Source: Caballeronia arationis (GTDB lineage: Bacteria > Pseudomonadota > Gammaproteobacteria > Burkholderiales > Burkholderiaceae). Taken from it: DNA of 64,000 bases. The notes beneath the pieces are model-generated. The model was not told the origin of the DNA. It worked only from the letters and a program-made list of their open reading frames with translations, and did not search any database. The translations under genes were made by a program, and so were the position numbers. The DNA lies in the NCBI RefSeq assembly GCF_001544975.2, contig NZ_FCOG02000017.1, forward strand, positions 62,001 to 126,000, in the 5' to 3' direction. Positions 52,314 to 60,161 of this stretch are shown here, piece by piece (within the stretch, counting starts at the first letter, position 1; every line of letters begins with the position of its first letter).

Positions 52314-53360
52314 ATGCGCACAATCATCAAAGCTCAATGCGCCGCACTCGCCGTCCTCGCGTTCGCCAACGTCCACGTTCAGGCAGCCGAGACGCTTTCC
52401 GTCGTGACCTTCGGCGGCGCATATGAAGCAGCGGCAAAGAAAGCCTACTTCGAGCCGTTCACGCAAGCCACCGGTGTGAACTTCTCGACCGAATCGTATG
52501 ACGGCGGCCTCGCCAAGCTCTCCGCGATGGAGCAGGCAAAGAACACCACGTGGGATCTGATCGACCTCGAAACGAACGACGCGATCACCGCCTGCGACGA
52601 GGGCTTGCTGAAGAAGTTCGACAAGAAGTCGCTCGGCAAGACGAGCGACTTCATCCCCGGTTCGATCAGCGATTGTGCGGTGGCGAGCATGGTCTGGTCC
52701 ACGGTCTATGCCTACGACGCAAGCAAGATGAAGACGCCGCCCACAACGGTTAACGACTTCTTCGATCTGGACAAATTCCCCGGCAAGCGCGGCCTTCGCA
52801 AGTCGCCGAAGGTATCGATGGAGTGGGCGCTGATCGCGGACGGCGTCGATCCGAAGGATGTCTACAAGGTGCTCGGCACGCCGGCCGGTGTCGATCGCGC
52901 GTTCAAGAAGCTCGACTCCATCAAGAAGAACATCGTGTGGTGGGAGTCGGGCGCGCAGGCGCCGCAGCTGCTCGCGGATGGCGCAGTCGTGATGACACAG
53001 GTCTACAACGGCCGCATCGACGATGCAGCGAAGAAGGAGAACAAGCCCTTCAAGGCGGTCTGGGACGCACAGGTGTACGACTTCGAATGGTGGGGCATTC
53101 CGGCTGGTGCGAAGCACGCCGACACGGCCGCGAAATTCATCGTCTCCGCTTCGCAGCCGAAGGCGTACGCGGACCTGTCGAAGTACATCGCCTACGCGCC
53201 GCCGCGCAAGGACGCGATTGCGCTCGTCGACAAGCAGCGCCTCGCCGATCTTCCGACCGCGCCCAACAACTTCAAGCGCGCCGTGCAGATCAACGCGAAC
53301 TTCTGGGCCGACAACGCCGACCAGATCAACAAGCGCTTTCAGGTCTGGCTGACGCAGTAA
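52314..53360 (+). CDS. Periplasmic binding protein of polyamine-type ABC importer
   Basis: The 348-residue protein has an N-terminal signal peptide (hydrophobic to about residue 22, cleavage near QAAE) and the PotD/PotF-like fold, beginning ETLSVVTFGGAYEAAAKKAY. The following segments TTWDLIDLETNDAITACDEG and NIVWWESGAQAPQLLADGAV are typical of this binding-protein cluster (family 1 iron/polyamine/opine type). AGGAGCC is before the ATG. Its ligand is not predictable, but the Rieske oxygenase in the same operon is a likely consumer. Confidence 0.93.
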   Translation: MRTIIKAQCAALAVLAFANVHVQAAETLSVVTFGGAYEAAAKKAYFEPFTQATGVNFSTESYDGGLAKLSAMEQAKNTTWDLIDLETNDAITACDEGLLKKFDKKSLGKTSDFIPGSISDCAVASMVWSTVYAYDASKMKTPPTTVNDFFDLDKFPGKRGLRKSPKVSMEWALIADGVDPKDVYKVLGTPAGVDRAFKKLDSIKKNIVWWESGAQAPQLLADGAVVMTQVYNGRIDDAAKKENKPFKAVWDAQVYDFEWWGIPAGAKHADTAAKFIVSASQPKAYADLSKYIAYAPPRKDAIALVDKQRLADLPTAPNNFKRAVQINANFWADNADQINKRFQVWLTQ

Positions 53361-53409
53361 CGCGGCCATTTGCATGACTTGAAGCGTCACCGTTCGACGA
53401 GAGCCCAAC

Positions 53410-54681
53410 TTGACCGCGACCACCAATATGCCCGTTTCAGCCCCGGCCGCGCCTTCGGGCTCTCCCGCAAGAGCCGACGGCCGCGCCTCGTACCGGAAGG
53501 CGCGCCGCCGCGCGGCAGTTCAGGCGCTTCTGCTTGCGCTGCCGCTGATCGTGTTTTTGCTATCCACGTTCATCGCGCCGATCGCGCTACTGCTCGCACG
53601 CAGCGTGGAGAATCGCGAGATACCCGCCAGCATGCCCGCGCTCACGCGTGCGCTCGATGCCTGGGACGGGCGCGGCGTGCCGGACGAGCATACGTTCGCC
53701 CTGCTCGCCTCGGGACTCAGAGAGGCGCAGCAGGGCGGACAGTTGGGCACCGTCGCGCGGCGTCTGAACTTCGCCCAGCCCGAGTTCCGAAGCTTGCTGA
53801 TGCGCACAGCGCGTCAATTGCCCGCTGACGCGCCGCCTGCATGGAAGGCCGCCCTCATCGGGCTCGACGAGCGCTGGAATTCGCCCGAGATCTGGCGCTT
53901 GCTGAAGCGCGCAGCGGCCTCGCCCACACCGGACTATCTGCTCGCAGCCGTGGATGCTCAAGTGACGCCCCAAGGGACGGTCGCCTCCATGCCCGAGAAT
54001 GCCTCGGTCTATCGGCAGGCCTTCGTACGCACGATAACCATCAGCGCCACCGTCACGCTGCTGTGTCTCCTGCTCGGCTATCCGGTCGCGTGGCTGCTCG
54101 CCAATCTGCCCGCGAAGAGCAGCAACCGCCTGATGCTGCTCGTGATCGTGCCGTTCTGGACGTCGCTGCTCGTGCGCACGACCGCATGGTACGTGCTGCT
54201 GCAGCCGGGCGGCGTCATCAACGGCCTGTTGATGGGACTCGGCCTCGCCACGCACCCCGTGCCGCTCATCTTCAATCGCACGGGCGTGCTCATCGGCATG
54301 ACGCATGTGCTGTTGCCATACATGATCCTCGCCATCTATTCGGTGATGAAGGGCGTGCCGCCCGTGTACGTGCGTGCGGCGCAGTCGCTCGGCGCACATC
54401 CGCTCACCGCATTCGTGCGCATCTACGTCCCGCAGACGCTGCCGGGCGTGGGCGCGGGCTGCTTCCTCGTCTTCGTGCTCGCGCTCGGTTACTACATCAC
54501 GCCCGCGCTGCTCGGCGGTGCAGGCGACGAAATGATCAGCCAGCTCATCGCGATGCAGACGAACACGCAGCTCAACTGGGGGCTCGCTGGCGCGCTCTCG
54601 GCGTACCTCGTGATCTTCACGGCGATTTTCTATTTCCTGTTCAACCGCATCGTCGGCATCGACCGGCTGCGCTTCGGCTGA
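53410..54681 (+). CDS. ABC transporter permease (PotB-like) with long N-terminal insertion
   Basis: This 423-residue permease has one membrane segment near residues 37-60, a hydrophilic, largely helical insertion of about 135 residues (roughly 65-200, e.g. ALTRALDAWDGRGVPDEHTF), and then the usual PotB core with FVRTITISATVTLLCLLLGY and the coupling motif VYVRAAQSLGAHPLTAFVRI. Such enlarged permeases occur with proteobacterial importers of this class; the insertion would lie on the periplasmic face. The start is probably TTG at 53410. It is the third gene of the importer. Confidence 0.92.
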   Translation: MTATTNMPVSAPAAPSGSPARADGRASYRKARRRAAVQALLLALPLIVFLLSTFIAPIALLLARSVENREIPASMPALTRALDAWDGRGVPDEHTFALLASGLREAQQGGQLGTVARRLNFAQPEFRSLLMRTARQLPADAPPAWKAALIGLDERWNSPEIWRLLKRAAASPTPDYLLAAVDAQVTPQGTVASMPENASVYRQAFVRTITISATVTLLCLLLGYPVAWLLANLPAKSSNRLMLLVIVPFWTSLLVRTTAWYVLLQPGGVINGLLMGLGLATHPVPLIFNRTGVLIGMTHVLLPYMILAIYSVMKGVPPVYVRAAQSLGAHPLTAFVRIYVPQTLPGVGAGCFLVFVLALGYYITPALLGGAGDEMISQLIAMQTNTQLNWGLAGALSAYLVIFTAIFYFLFNRIVGIDRLRFG

Positions 54682-54708
54682 ACAATGCGGATACGACGAA
54701 GGAACGAC

Positions 54709-55536
54709 ATGCCCGACCAACGCAACAAGGTGCTGACGGAACGCATTGCCGCGCGCTGGGTGCGCCTGCACACCGCGCTCGTGCTGTTCTTTCTGATTGC
54801 GCCGATTCTCGCGATCATCCCGCTCTCGTTCAATTCGGGATCGTACTTCTCGTACCCGTTGCAGGGGTTTTCGATGCGCTGGTATGAGCAGGCGCTCACG
54901 AGCGCGGAATGGCAGCGCTCGCTCGCGAACAGCATCGGTATCGGCGCGGCGTCGACGTTGATCGCCACCTGTCTCGGCACGCTCGCCGCATTGGGTCTGA
55001 GCCGAACGCAGTTCCCGCTGCGCTCGCTCATCATGCCAATCATCATCTCGCCGATGATCGTGCCGATCGTCGTCGTCGCCGCGGGCTTCTATCTGATCTT
55101 CGCGCCGCTGGGTCTTGTGAACTCGTACCCCGGCGTCGTGCTGGCGCATGCGGCGCTCGGCACGCCATTCGTGGTCATCACGGTGACTGCATCGCTGCTA
55201 TCGTTCGATCAGAGTCTACTGCGCGCTGCGTCCGGTCTTGGCGCAACGCCGTGGGTCACGTTCAGGCGCGTGACCTTGCCGCTCATCACGCCAGCGGTCG
55301 CGACAGGCAGCGTCTTCGCCTTCGCGACCTCGTTCGACGAAGTGATCGTCATTCTGTTCATTGGCGGGCCGGATCAACGGACGGTGCCGCGGCAGATGTG
55401 GAGCGGCATCCGCGACTCGATCGATCCATCGATACTCGCGGTGGCCACGATGCTGATCGTGTTCGCGGTGCTTCTTTTCGCGAGCATCAACTGGCTGCGC
55501 AGCCGCGCGGCCGCGGCTAGCCAGGCGCTGGTTTGA
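54709..55536 (+). CDS. ABC transporter permease (PotC-like)
   Basis: This 275-residue membrane permease has six hydrophobic segments and the EAA coupling motif RAASGLGATPWVTFRRVTLP. AAGGAA precedes the ATG at 54709 and gives MPDQRNKVLTER; an ATG at 54685 eight codons earlier is possible. It completes the importer (ATPase, binding protein, PotB, PotC). The next gene is on the opposite strand 25 nt away, so this ends the transcript; no clear terminator is seen there. Confidence 0.93.
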   Translation: MPDQRNKVLTERIAARWVRLHTALVLFFLIAPILAIIPLSFNSGSYFSYPLQGFSMRWYEQALTSAEWQRSLANSIGIGAASTLIATCLGTLAALGLSRTQFPLRSLIMPIIISPMIVPIVVVAAGFYLIFAPLGLVNSYPGVVLAHAALGTPFVVITVTASLLSFDQSLLRAASGLGATPWVTFRRVTLPLITPAVATGSVFAFATSFDEVIVILFIGGPDQRTVPRQMWSGIRDSIDPSILAVATMLIVFAVLLFASINWLRSRAAAASQALV

Positions 55537-55561
55537 ATCGCGGTCTCGCGCACGCTGCGTC

Positions 55562-56332
55562 TCAGATCGACTTCACTTCTCCGCCGTCCATGCGCAACGT
55601 CGTACCCGTCATCCACCGCGCTCCCGGTGACACGACGAACGCCATCAACTCTGCGATTTCCTCTGGCGTGCCATAACGCGCGATGCCCGCTTCGACGGGA
55701 AAGCGCGCCGTGGCTTCCTCCACCGTCATGTCATGCAAAGGCGCCCAATGTTCGAGATACGAGCGGCGCCGGCCGGTCATCACCGGACCGGGCAACACGC
55801 TGTTCACCTGCACGCCGTCCGCTATGCCGCGATCGGCGAACGCTTTCGCCAGCGCGACGATCGCGGCGTTGATCGTGCCGACCGCCGCGTAAGGCGCTTT
55901 CGGAAAGAGCGCGGAATTGCCCGACATCAGCACGACTGCGCCTGAATTCGCCTTCAGCGAAGGCCATGCCGCAATCGTCAGTCGCCGCGCCCCGTGAAGC
56001 TTCAGCGCGAGGCCGTCGTGCCACGCTTCATCGGTCATGTCGAACACGTCGATCTGAGGCACGGCGCCCGCGATGTTCAGCAACGCGTCGATCCGTCCGA
56101 ACGTTGCGAGCGTGGCATCGACCACCTTTTGCGCAGCATCGGCCAGTGCAAGATCGATGTCGATGACGAGTGCTTGCGCGCCCGCCTGGCGGACTGCATC
56201 GGCAGTCTGTTCGAGATGTTCGCGGTTGCGCGCGACGAGCACGAGCGATTCAAAATCGCGCGCGAACCGGATCGCGGTCGCGCGCCCGATGCCCTGGCTC
56301 GCGCCGGTGACGATGGCTACCCTGCTGGTCAT
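55562..56332 (-). CDS. SDR-family oxidoreductase with Gly at the catalytic Lys position
   Basis: The 256-residue SDR protein starts RVAIVTGASQGIGRATAIRF (NAD(P) motif) and keeps NIAGAVPQ (the NAG motif). The active-site stretch is VLMSGNSALFPKAPYAAVGT: Tyr148 is present, but position +4 is Gly152 instead of the essential Lys. The family C-terminus (VVSPGARWMTGTTLRMDGGE) is normal. It may still bind cofactor but have altered or no classical dehydrogenase activity. It lies 34 nt after the quinone-reductase-like gene in the leftward group that follows the alpha/beta hydrolase. Confidence 0.9.
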   Translation of the reverse strand: MTSRVAIVTGASQGIGRATAIRFARDFESLVLVARNREHLEQTADAVRQAGAQALVIDIDLALADAAQKVVDATLATFGRIDALLNIAGAVPQIDVFDMTDEAWHDGLALKLHGARRLTIAAWPSLKANSGAVVLMSGNSALFPKAPYAAVGTINAAIVALAKAFADRGIADGVQVNSVLPGPVMTGRRRSYLEHWAPLHDMTVEEATARFPVEAGIARYGTPEEIAELMAFVVSPGARWMTGTTLRMDGGEVKSI

Positions 56333-56366
56333 GTCTCTTCTCCTTGTGCAGTGACTGGCGCGTCCT

Positions 56367-57338
56367 TCAGTGGACGACCACCATCTTTCCGCCGGCCTCG
56401 TTGGCCTCCATCACGCGGTGGGCTTCGCGGATTTCGTCGAACTGGAAAATGCGCCACGGCTTCGCGTCGAGCCTGCCGGCCGCCACGTCCGCGGCAATCG
56501 CCTGCAGCGGCACGTCCGAAAGCGGAAAGCCCGGCGTTCCGAACACGAAGCTGCCGAAGAAGGTCAGGGACACACCGCTCGACATCTGCAGAAGCGGATT
56601 GAAATCGGCGATGGGTGCAAGACCGCCAAGCCATCCCGCAAGGCACGCGCGGCCGCCTCGCCGCAACATCGCGAGCGAATCGAGGATCGTGCTGTTGCCG
56701 ACGAGATCCAGCACGGCGTCGATCTGCTTCGCGTCGGCAATGCGCTTCGAGAGATCCGCGCCTTCCGCTTCGACGCGCGATGCGCCGATTGCTTCGAGCA
56801 TCGCGAAGCGCGCGGGACTGCGCGTGGTCGCGATTACCTTTGCGCCCGCATTAACGGCGAGCTTGACGGCAGCTTGTCCAAACGACGATGTCGCACCGCG
56901 TATCACCACGGTTTGTCCCTCGGCGAGTTCGAGGTTGCGAAAGAGACACGTCCACGCTGTCGCGTAGGTTTCCGGAATCGCCGCGAGTTCGGCCCACGAC
57001 AAGTCCGATTCGATCAGCGCGACATTCGACACCGGCGCACGCGTGTACTCGGCGTAGCTTCCGTTGATGGTCCGCCCGAGGCCGCCCATGAGTGCCGCAA
57101 CCTTTGCGCCGACCGGAAATTCGCCGCCCGGACACGACTTCACGATCCCGACGCATTCGATGCCGCTCACCCTGGCGGCTTCCGCCCATTCGCCGCGCCG
57201 CATGTGCATTTCGGCGTGGTTGATGCCGAAGGCCTTGATCTCGATCACCACATGGCCTTCAAGTGGCTCCGGCTCCGGAATGTCCGCATACACGAGGCTA
57301 TCCAGACCGCCGAATTTTTCAAGCACGATTGCACGCAT
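56367..57338 (-). CDS. Zinc-free MDR oxidoreductase (quinone reductase-like)
   Basis: This 323-residue protein starts MRAIVLEKFGGLDSLVYADI, the usual start of NADPH:quinone oxidoreductase-like MDR members. It has the NADPH motif VVIRGATSSFGQAAVKLAVN and lacks the Cys/His zinc sites. It would reduce an enone, quinone or enoyl compound. AAGGAGA precedes the ATG at 57338; longer in-frame readings upstream enter the alpha/beta hydrolase gene. It is the middle gene of the hydrolase-reductase-SDR set controlled from 58.3 kb. Confidence 0.9.
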   Translation of the reverse strand: MRAIVLEKFGGLDSLVYADIPEPEPLEGHVVIEIKAFGINHAEMHMRRGEWAEAARVSGIECVGIVKSCPGGEFPVGAKVAALMGGLGRTINGSYAEYTRAPVSNVALIESDLSWAELAAIPETYATAWTCLFRNLELAEGQTVVIRGATSSFGQAAVKLAVNAGAKVIATTRSPARFAMLEAIGASRVEAEGADLSKRIADAKQIDAVLDLVGNSTILDSLAMLRRGGRACLAGWLGGLAPIADFNPLLQMSSGVSLTFFGSFVFGTPGFPLSDVPLQAIAADVAAGRLDAKPWRIFQFDEIREAHRVMEANEAGGKMVVVH

Positions 57339-57394
57339 GTGTCTTCTCCTTGGATGGAAACGCGAAGCCGTTTGTCCGCGCGTCAGTGAGTGAG

Positions 57395-58249
57395 TCAATG
57401 GATCAGGAAGCTGGAAATGGCCGCCGCGATCTCGGCCGCGTGCGTTTCGAGGGCGAAATGACCCGTATCGAGGAAGCGCACATCCGCATCGGGGATGTCG
57501 CGCCTGAATGCTTCTGCGCCCGCTGGCAGGAAGAACGGATCGTTCTTGCCCCAAAGCGCGAGAAAGGGCGGCCGGTGCGTGCGGAAGTACTGCTGGAACG
57601 CGGGATACAACGCGACGTTGTTGCGGTAATCGCGGAACAGGTCGAGTTGAATGTCGTGTGCACCGGGACGGCTCAGGTAGTAGTCGTCGAGCGAATAGCC
57701 GTCCGGCGACAGCGCCGACGTATCGCTCACGCCGTGCGTGTATTGCCACGTCGTGAACTCCTTCGTCAGCATGGCGCGCAGCGCGTCGCGATTTGCCTGC
57801 GTGGGCGCCTGCCAGTACGCGCGGATCGGATTCCAGCCCTCGCTCAAGCCTTCCTCATAGGCATTGCCGTTCTGCGAAACGATGGCCGCGATGCGTTCCG
57901 GATGCTTCAGCGCGATCCGGAAACCGGTTGGCGCGCCATAGTCGAAAACATAGAGCGCGTACCGGTCGAAGCCGATCGTCTCGCTGAAGCGGTCGATCAC
58001 GGCGGCGATGTTGTCGAACGTGTAGTCAAAAGATGCGCGGTCCGGCATGTCCGATTGCCCGAACCCCGGAAGATCCGGCGCGACGATATGGAAGCGGTCC
58101 GCGAGCAACGGAATCAGATCGCGAAACATATGGCTGGAACTCGGAAAGCCATGCAGCAGCAAAAGCTTCGGCGCGTCGGCGCGCCCTGCTTCCCGATAGA
58201 AGACCGTAATGCCGTCGACGTCGATACGGCGGTGCGCAATGGTGGACAT
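57395..58249 (-). CDS. Alpha/beta hydrolase with Asp nucleophile (epoxide hydrolase/dehalogenase-like)
   Basis: The product has 284 residues: LLLHGFPSSSHMFRDLIPLL (oxyanion HGFP motif), PDLPGFGQSD, and the nucleophile elbow YVFDYGAPTGF with Asp103 in place of Ser. Asp at this site marks epoxide hydrolases and haloalkane/fluoroacetate dehalogenases. Late His is in DTGHFALETHA. There is no signal peptide. It heads the leftward operon and diverges from the CGNR regulator across a repeat-containing promoter region. The substrate could be an epoxide or halo-compound, perhaps a detoxification target. Confidence 0.9.
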   Translation of the reverse strand: MSTIAHRRIDVDGITVFYREAGRADAPKLLLLHGFPSSSHMFRDLIPLLADRFHIVAPDLPGFGQSDMPDRASFDYTFDNIAAVIDRFSETIGFDRYALYVFDYGAPTGFRIALKHPERIAAIVSQNGNAYEEGLSEGWNPIRAYWQAPTQANRDALRAMLTKEFTTWQYTHGVSDTSALSPDGYSLDDYYLSRPGAHDIQLDLFRDYRNNVALYPAFQQYFRTHRPPFLALWGKNDPFFLPAGAEAFRRDIPDADVRFLDTGHFALETHAAEIAAAISSFLIH

Positions 58250-58312
58250 GACCTGTTCCCTCGTAGTGGATGAATTCTGTTCGAACGCGACTGTTCGAAC
58301 GGTGCGGGCTTC

Positions 58313-58385
58313 GTAACCTGTATTTCGATGTTTTAGAGGTTACAAATAAATAGAGTAACTTGTCAACACAGTTTTTAGTGGTTAC
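58313..58385. promoter_or_regulatory. Operator-like repeats between hydrolase and CGNR genes
   Basis: TTTTAGAGGTTAC (58331-58343) and TTTTAGTGGTTAC (58373-58385) are direct repeats with 12 of 13 identical positions, exactly 42 bp apart (four helical turns). The inverted element GTAACC (58313-58318) pairs with GGTTAC of the first copy. A TTGTCAA segment lies between. They are probably regulator sites for the two divergent genes. Confidence 0.65.
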
Positions 58386-58423
58386 GATGAAGCCATCAGA
58401 ACATCGCGCCTGACCTGGAAAAA

Positions 58424-59056
58424 ATGAACTACCGTGAGATTCCGGCGATCTTCATCGCCGATGCGCTCGGACTGGATTTCCTGAACTCCGTGGCTACGCC
58501 GGTGGACCAGCCGGTCGACTGGATCGCAGACGGAGAGGGTTTGCTGAGCTGGCTCGAACAGGCGGAACTCGTGCCTGCGGAAGCGATCCGGCGCGTGCGG
58601 TCGGAAGCCTCGCCCGCCGAACTCGATGAAGTCGCGGCGAAGGCGCGCGACTTGCGCGAATGGTTCAGGATCTTCTTGTACAAGCGAAAGGGCAGTCCGC
58701 TAGCGGCGAAGGACCTGCGCGAACTGGCGCCGCTCAATCGTGTGCTGGAGCGGGATGAACAACATGGCGAAATCGTCGTCGACGATGCGGCTGGCGCCAC
58801 GGGTTTCGTTTTCCGCATGCGCCGGCGCTGGCCTGCGGCGGAATCGTTGCTGATGCCAATCGTGGAAGCGCTGGCAAGGCTCGTGTGCGACGAGGACTTC
58901 ACGCAAGTGAAGGCGTGCGAAGGCCCGGCGTGCACCCTGCTCTTCGCCGATCACACGCGTGGTCACGCGCGCCGCTGGTGCAGCATGGCGATCTGCGGCA
59001 ATCGCGCGAAGGTCGCCGCGCATCGCAAGCGGCTCAGGGAAGCAGGCGCGGGCTGA
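58424..59056 (+). CDS. CGNR zinc-finger (ABATE-domain) transcriptional regulator
   Basis: The 210-residue protein has an N-terminal ABATE ligand-binding domain (ADALGLDFLNSVATPVDQPV) and a C-terminal zinc finger CEGPACTLLFADHTRGHARR followed by WCSMAICGNRAKVAAHRKRL with the CGNR signature. These regulators control neighbouring stress or catabolic genes. It is divergent from the alpha/beta-hydrolase operon and probably binds the GGTTAC repeats upstream. The expected signal is an organic substrate or inhibitor (inference). Confidence 0.92.
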   Translation: MNYREIPAIFIADALGLDFLNSVATPVDQPVDWIADGEGLLSWLEQAELVPAEAIRRVRSEASPAELDEVAAKARDLREWFRIFLYKRKGSPLAAKDLRELAPLNRVLERDEQHGEIVVDDAAGATGFVFRMRRRWPAAESLLMPIVEALARLVCDEDFTQVKACEGPACTLLFADHTRGHARRWCSMAICGNRAKVAAHRKRLREAGAG

Positions 59057-59112
59057 CGGAAAGAGTCTGCCGCTCACTTGTCAGGGTTCGCGTGCGCATC
59101 GACGCGAAGCCA

Positions 59113-60033
59113 TCAGGGCTGGATTTGCGGATTCATGTCGAGAGCATGAGGCCCGCTGCTCAATTGATCTTTCAGGAATTCCAGGCAGACCCTCACCTTC
59201 GCCGAATTCGCCGACCGGCTGCTCAGGACCGCCCAGATGTCGGCGGGCTCCGAATATTGCGGCAGCACGCGCACCGCCTGCCCGCCGCGAAGCGCATCCG
59301 CGATGTCCCACACGGACAGCAGGCAGATGCCCTTGCCGTCCAGGCACCAGTTCCGGACCACGTCGCTCATGTTCGACCCGAAGCGGCTCGTGACTTTCAC
59401 CGATTCGAAGCCCTTCGGCCCTTCGAGACGCCAGGTGCCGAATGCCTGCTCCCGCTCCCTGTAAAGCAGGCACTCGTGTTCCGCGAGATCGCCGAGGATC
59501 TTCGGCGCGCCGTGCCGGCTCAGGTAGCCGGGCGCGGCGCATAGCACGCGCCGGTTGCTGGCGATGCGATGCGCGATCAGTTGCGGCTGGGTCGGGTCAC
59601 CGAAGCGAATGTCGATATCGATGTTTTCGTTGATGAGGTCGGTGTGCCGGTCGAGCAATTCGAGCCACACATCCAGTTTCGGATACTGCTCGCCGAGGCG
59701 CGAAAGAATGGGCGCGACATGCAGCCGGCCCAGACGCAGGCTCGTGCTGATGCGAAGCAGGCCGGAGAGTTCGCTCTTCGTGCTTTGCAGCGTCTCCGTC
59801 ATCGACGTCACGTCTTCCAGGATCCTGCGGGCCCATTGATAGGCGATCTCGCCGTCGGCGGTGATCGCGACGCGCCGCGTGGTGCGATGAAAGAGGCGCA
59901 CGGCCAGCGTCGTTTCGAGAATCGCGATGCGCTTGCTGACGTGAGCGGGCGTCGTGCCGAGTTCCTTCGCCACAGCCGCGAAACTCGCCCGCCGGGCCGC
60001 CAGGCAAAAGACCTTCAGATCATCGATATCCAT
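59113..60033 (-). CDS. LysR-family transcriptional regulator
   Basis: The product has 306 residues. The helix-turn-helix at residues 4-60 reads IDDLKVFCLAARRASFAAVA, KELGTTPAHVSKRIAILETT; the ligand domain follows from about residue 90. The ATG at 60033 gives the standard family N-terminus MDIDDLKVF; an upstream start at 60069 would extend into the promoter region. It is divergent from the MFS-isomerase-dehydrogenase operon, which it most likely controls. Confidence 0.93.
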   Translation of the reverse strand: MDIDDLKVFCLAARRASFAAVAKELGTTPAHVSKRIAILETTLAVRLFHRTTRRVAITADGEIAYQWARRILEDVTSMTETLQSTKSELSGLLRISTSLRLGRLHVAPILSRLGEQYPKLDVWLELLDRHTDLINENIDIDIRFGDPTQPQLIAHRIASNRRVLCAAPGYLSRHGAPKILGDLAEHECLLYREREQAFGTWRLEGPKGFESVKVTSRFGSNMSDVVRNWCLDGKGICLLSVWDIADALRGGQAVRVLPQYSEPADIWAVLSSRSANSAKVRVCLEFLKDQLSSGPHALDMNPQIQP

Positions 60034-60043
60034 ACACGGATTA

Positions 60044-60058
60044 TAAACGAACTGTTTA
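60044..60058. promoter_or_regulatory. Inverted repeat TAAAC-N5-GTTTA, probable LysR site
   Basis: TAAAC (60044-60048) and GTTTA (60054-60058) form a short palindrome just upstream of the LysR start in the 128-nt divergent gap. LysR regulators usually bind T-N11-A-type interrupted palindromes in such positions; this one is T-N13-A. Confidence 0.5.
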
Positions 60059-60161
60059 CGACGAAACAACGAAAGGCCCGTTTATATCAAAAGTGTTGCA
60101 GATAGAATCGACTCAAATGCCGCGCTCACGACGGCTGAAATTCATGACTATGGAGACGACG

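Noticed and set aside
53587..55149. A 520-codon frame antisense to the ABC permeases
   Set aside because: Arg/His/Asp-rich composition typical of antisense frames in high-GC DNA; both permeases on the other strand have clear domain motifs.
56332..57749. A 460-codon frame that would fuse extra sequence to the quinone-reductase-like protein
   Set aside because: The extra N-terminus is the hydrolase gene out of frame; the ATG at 57338 with AAGGAGA is the real start.
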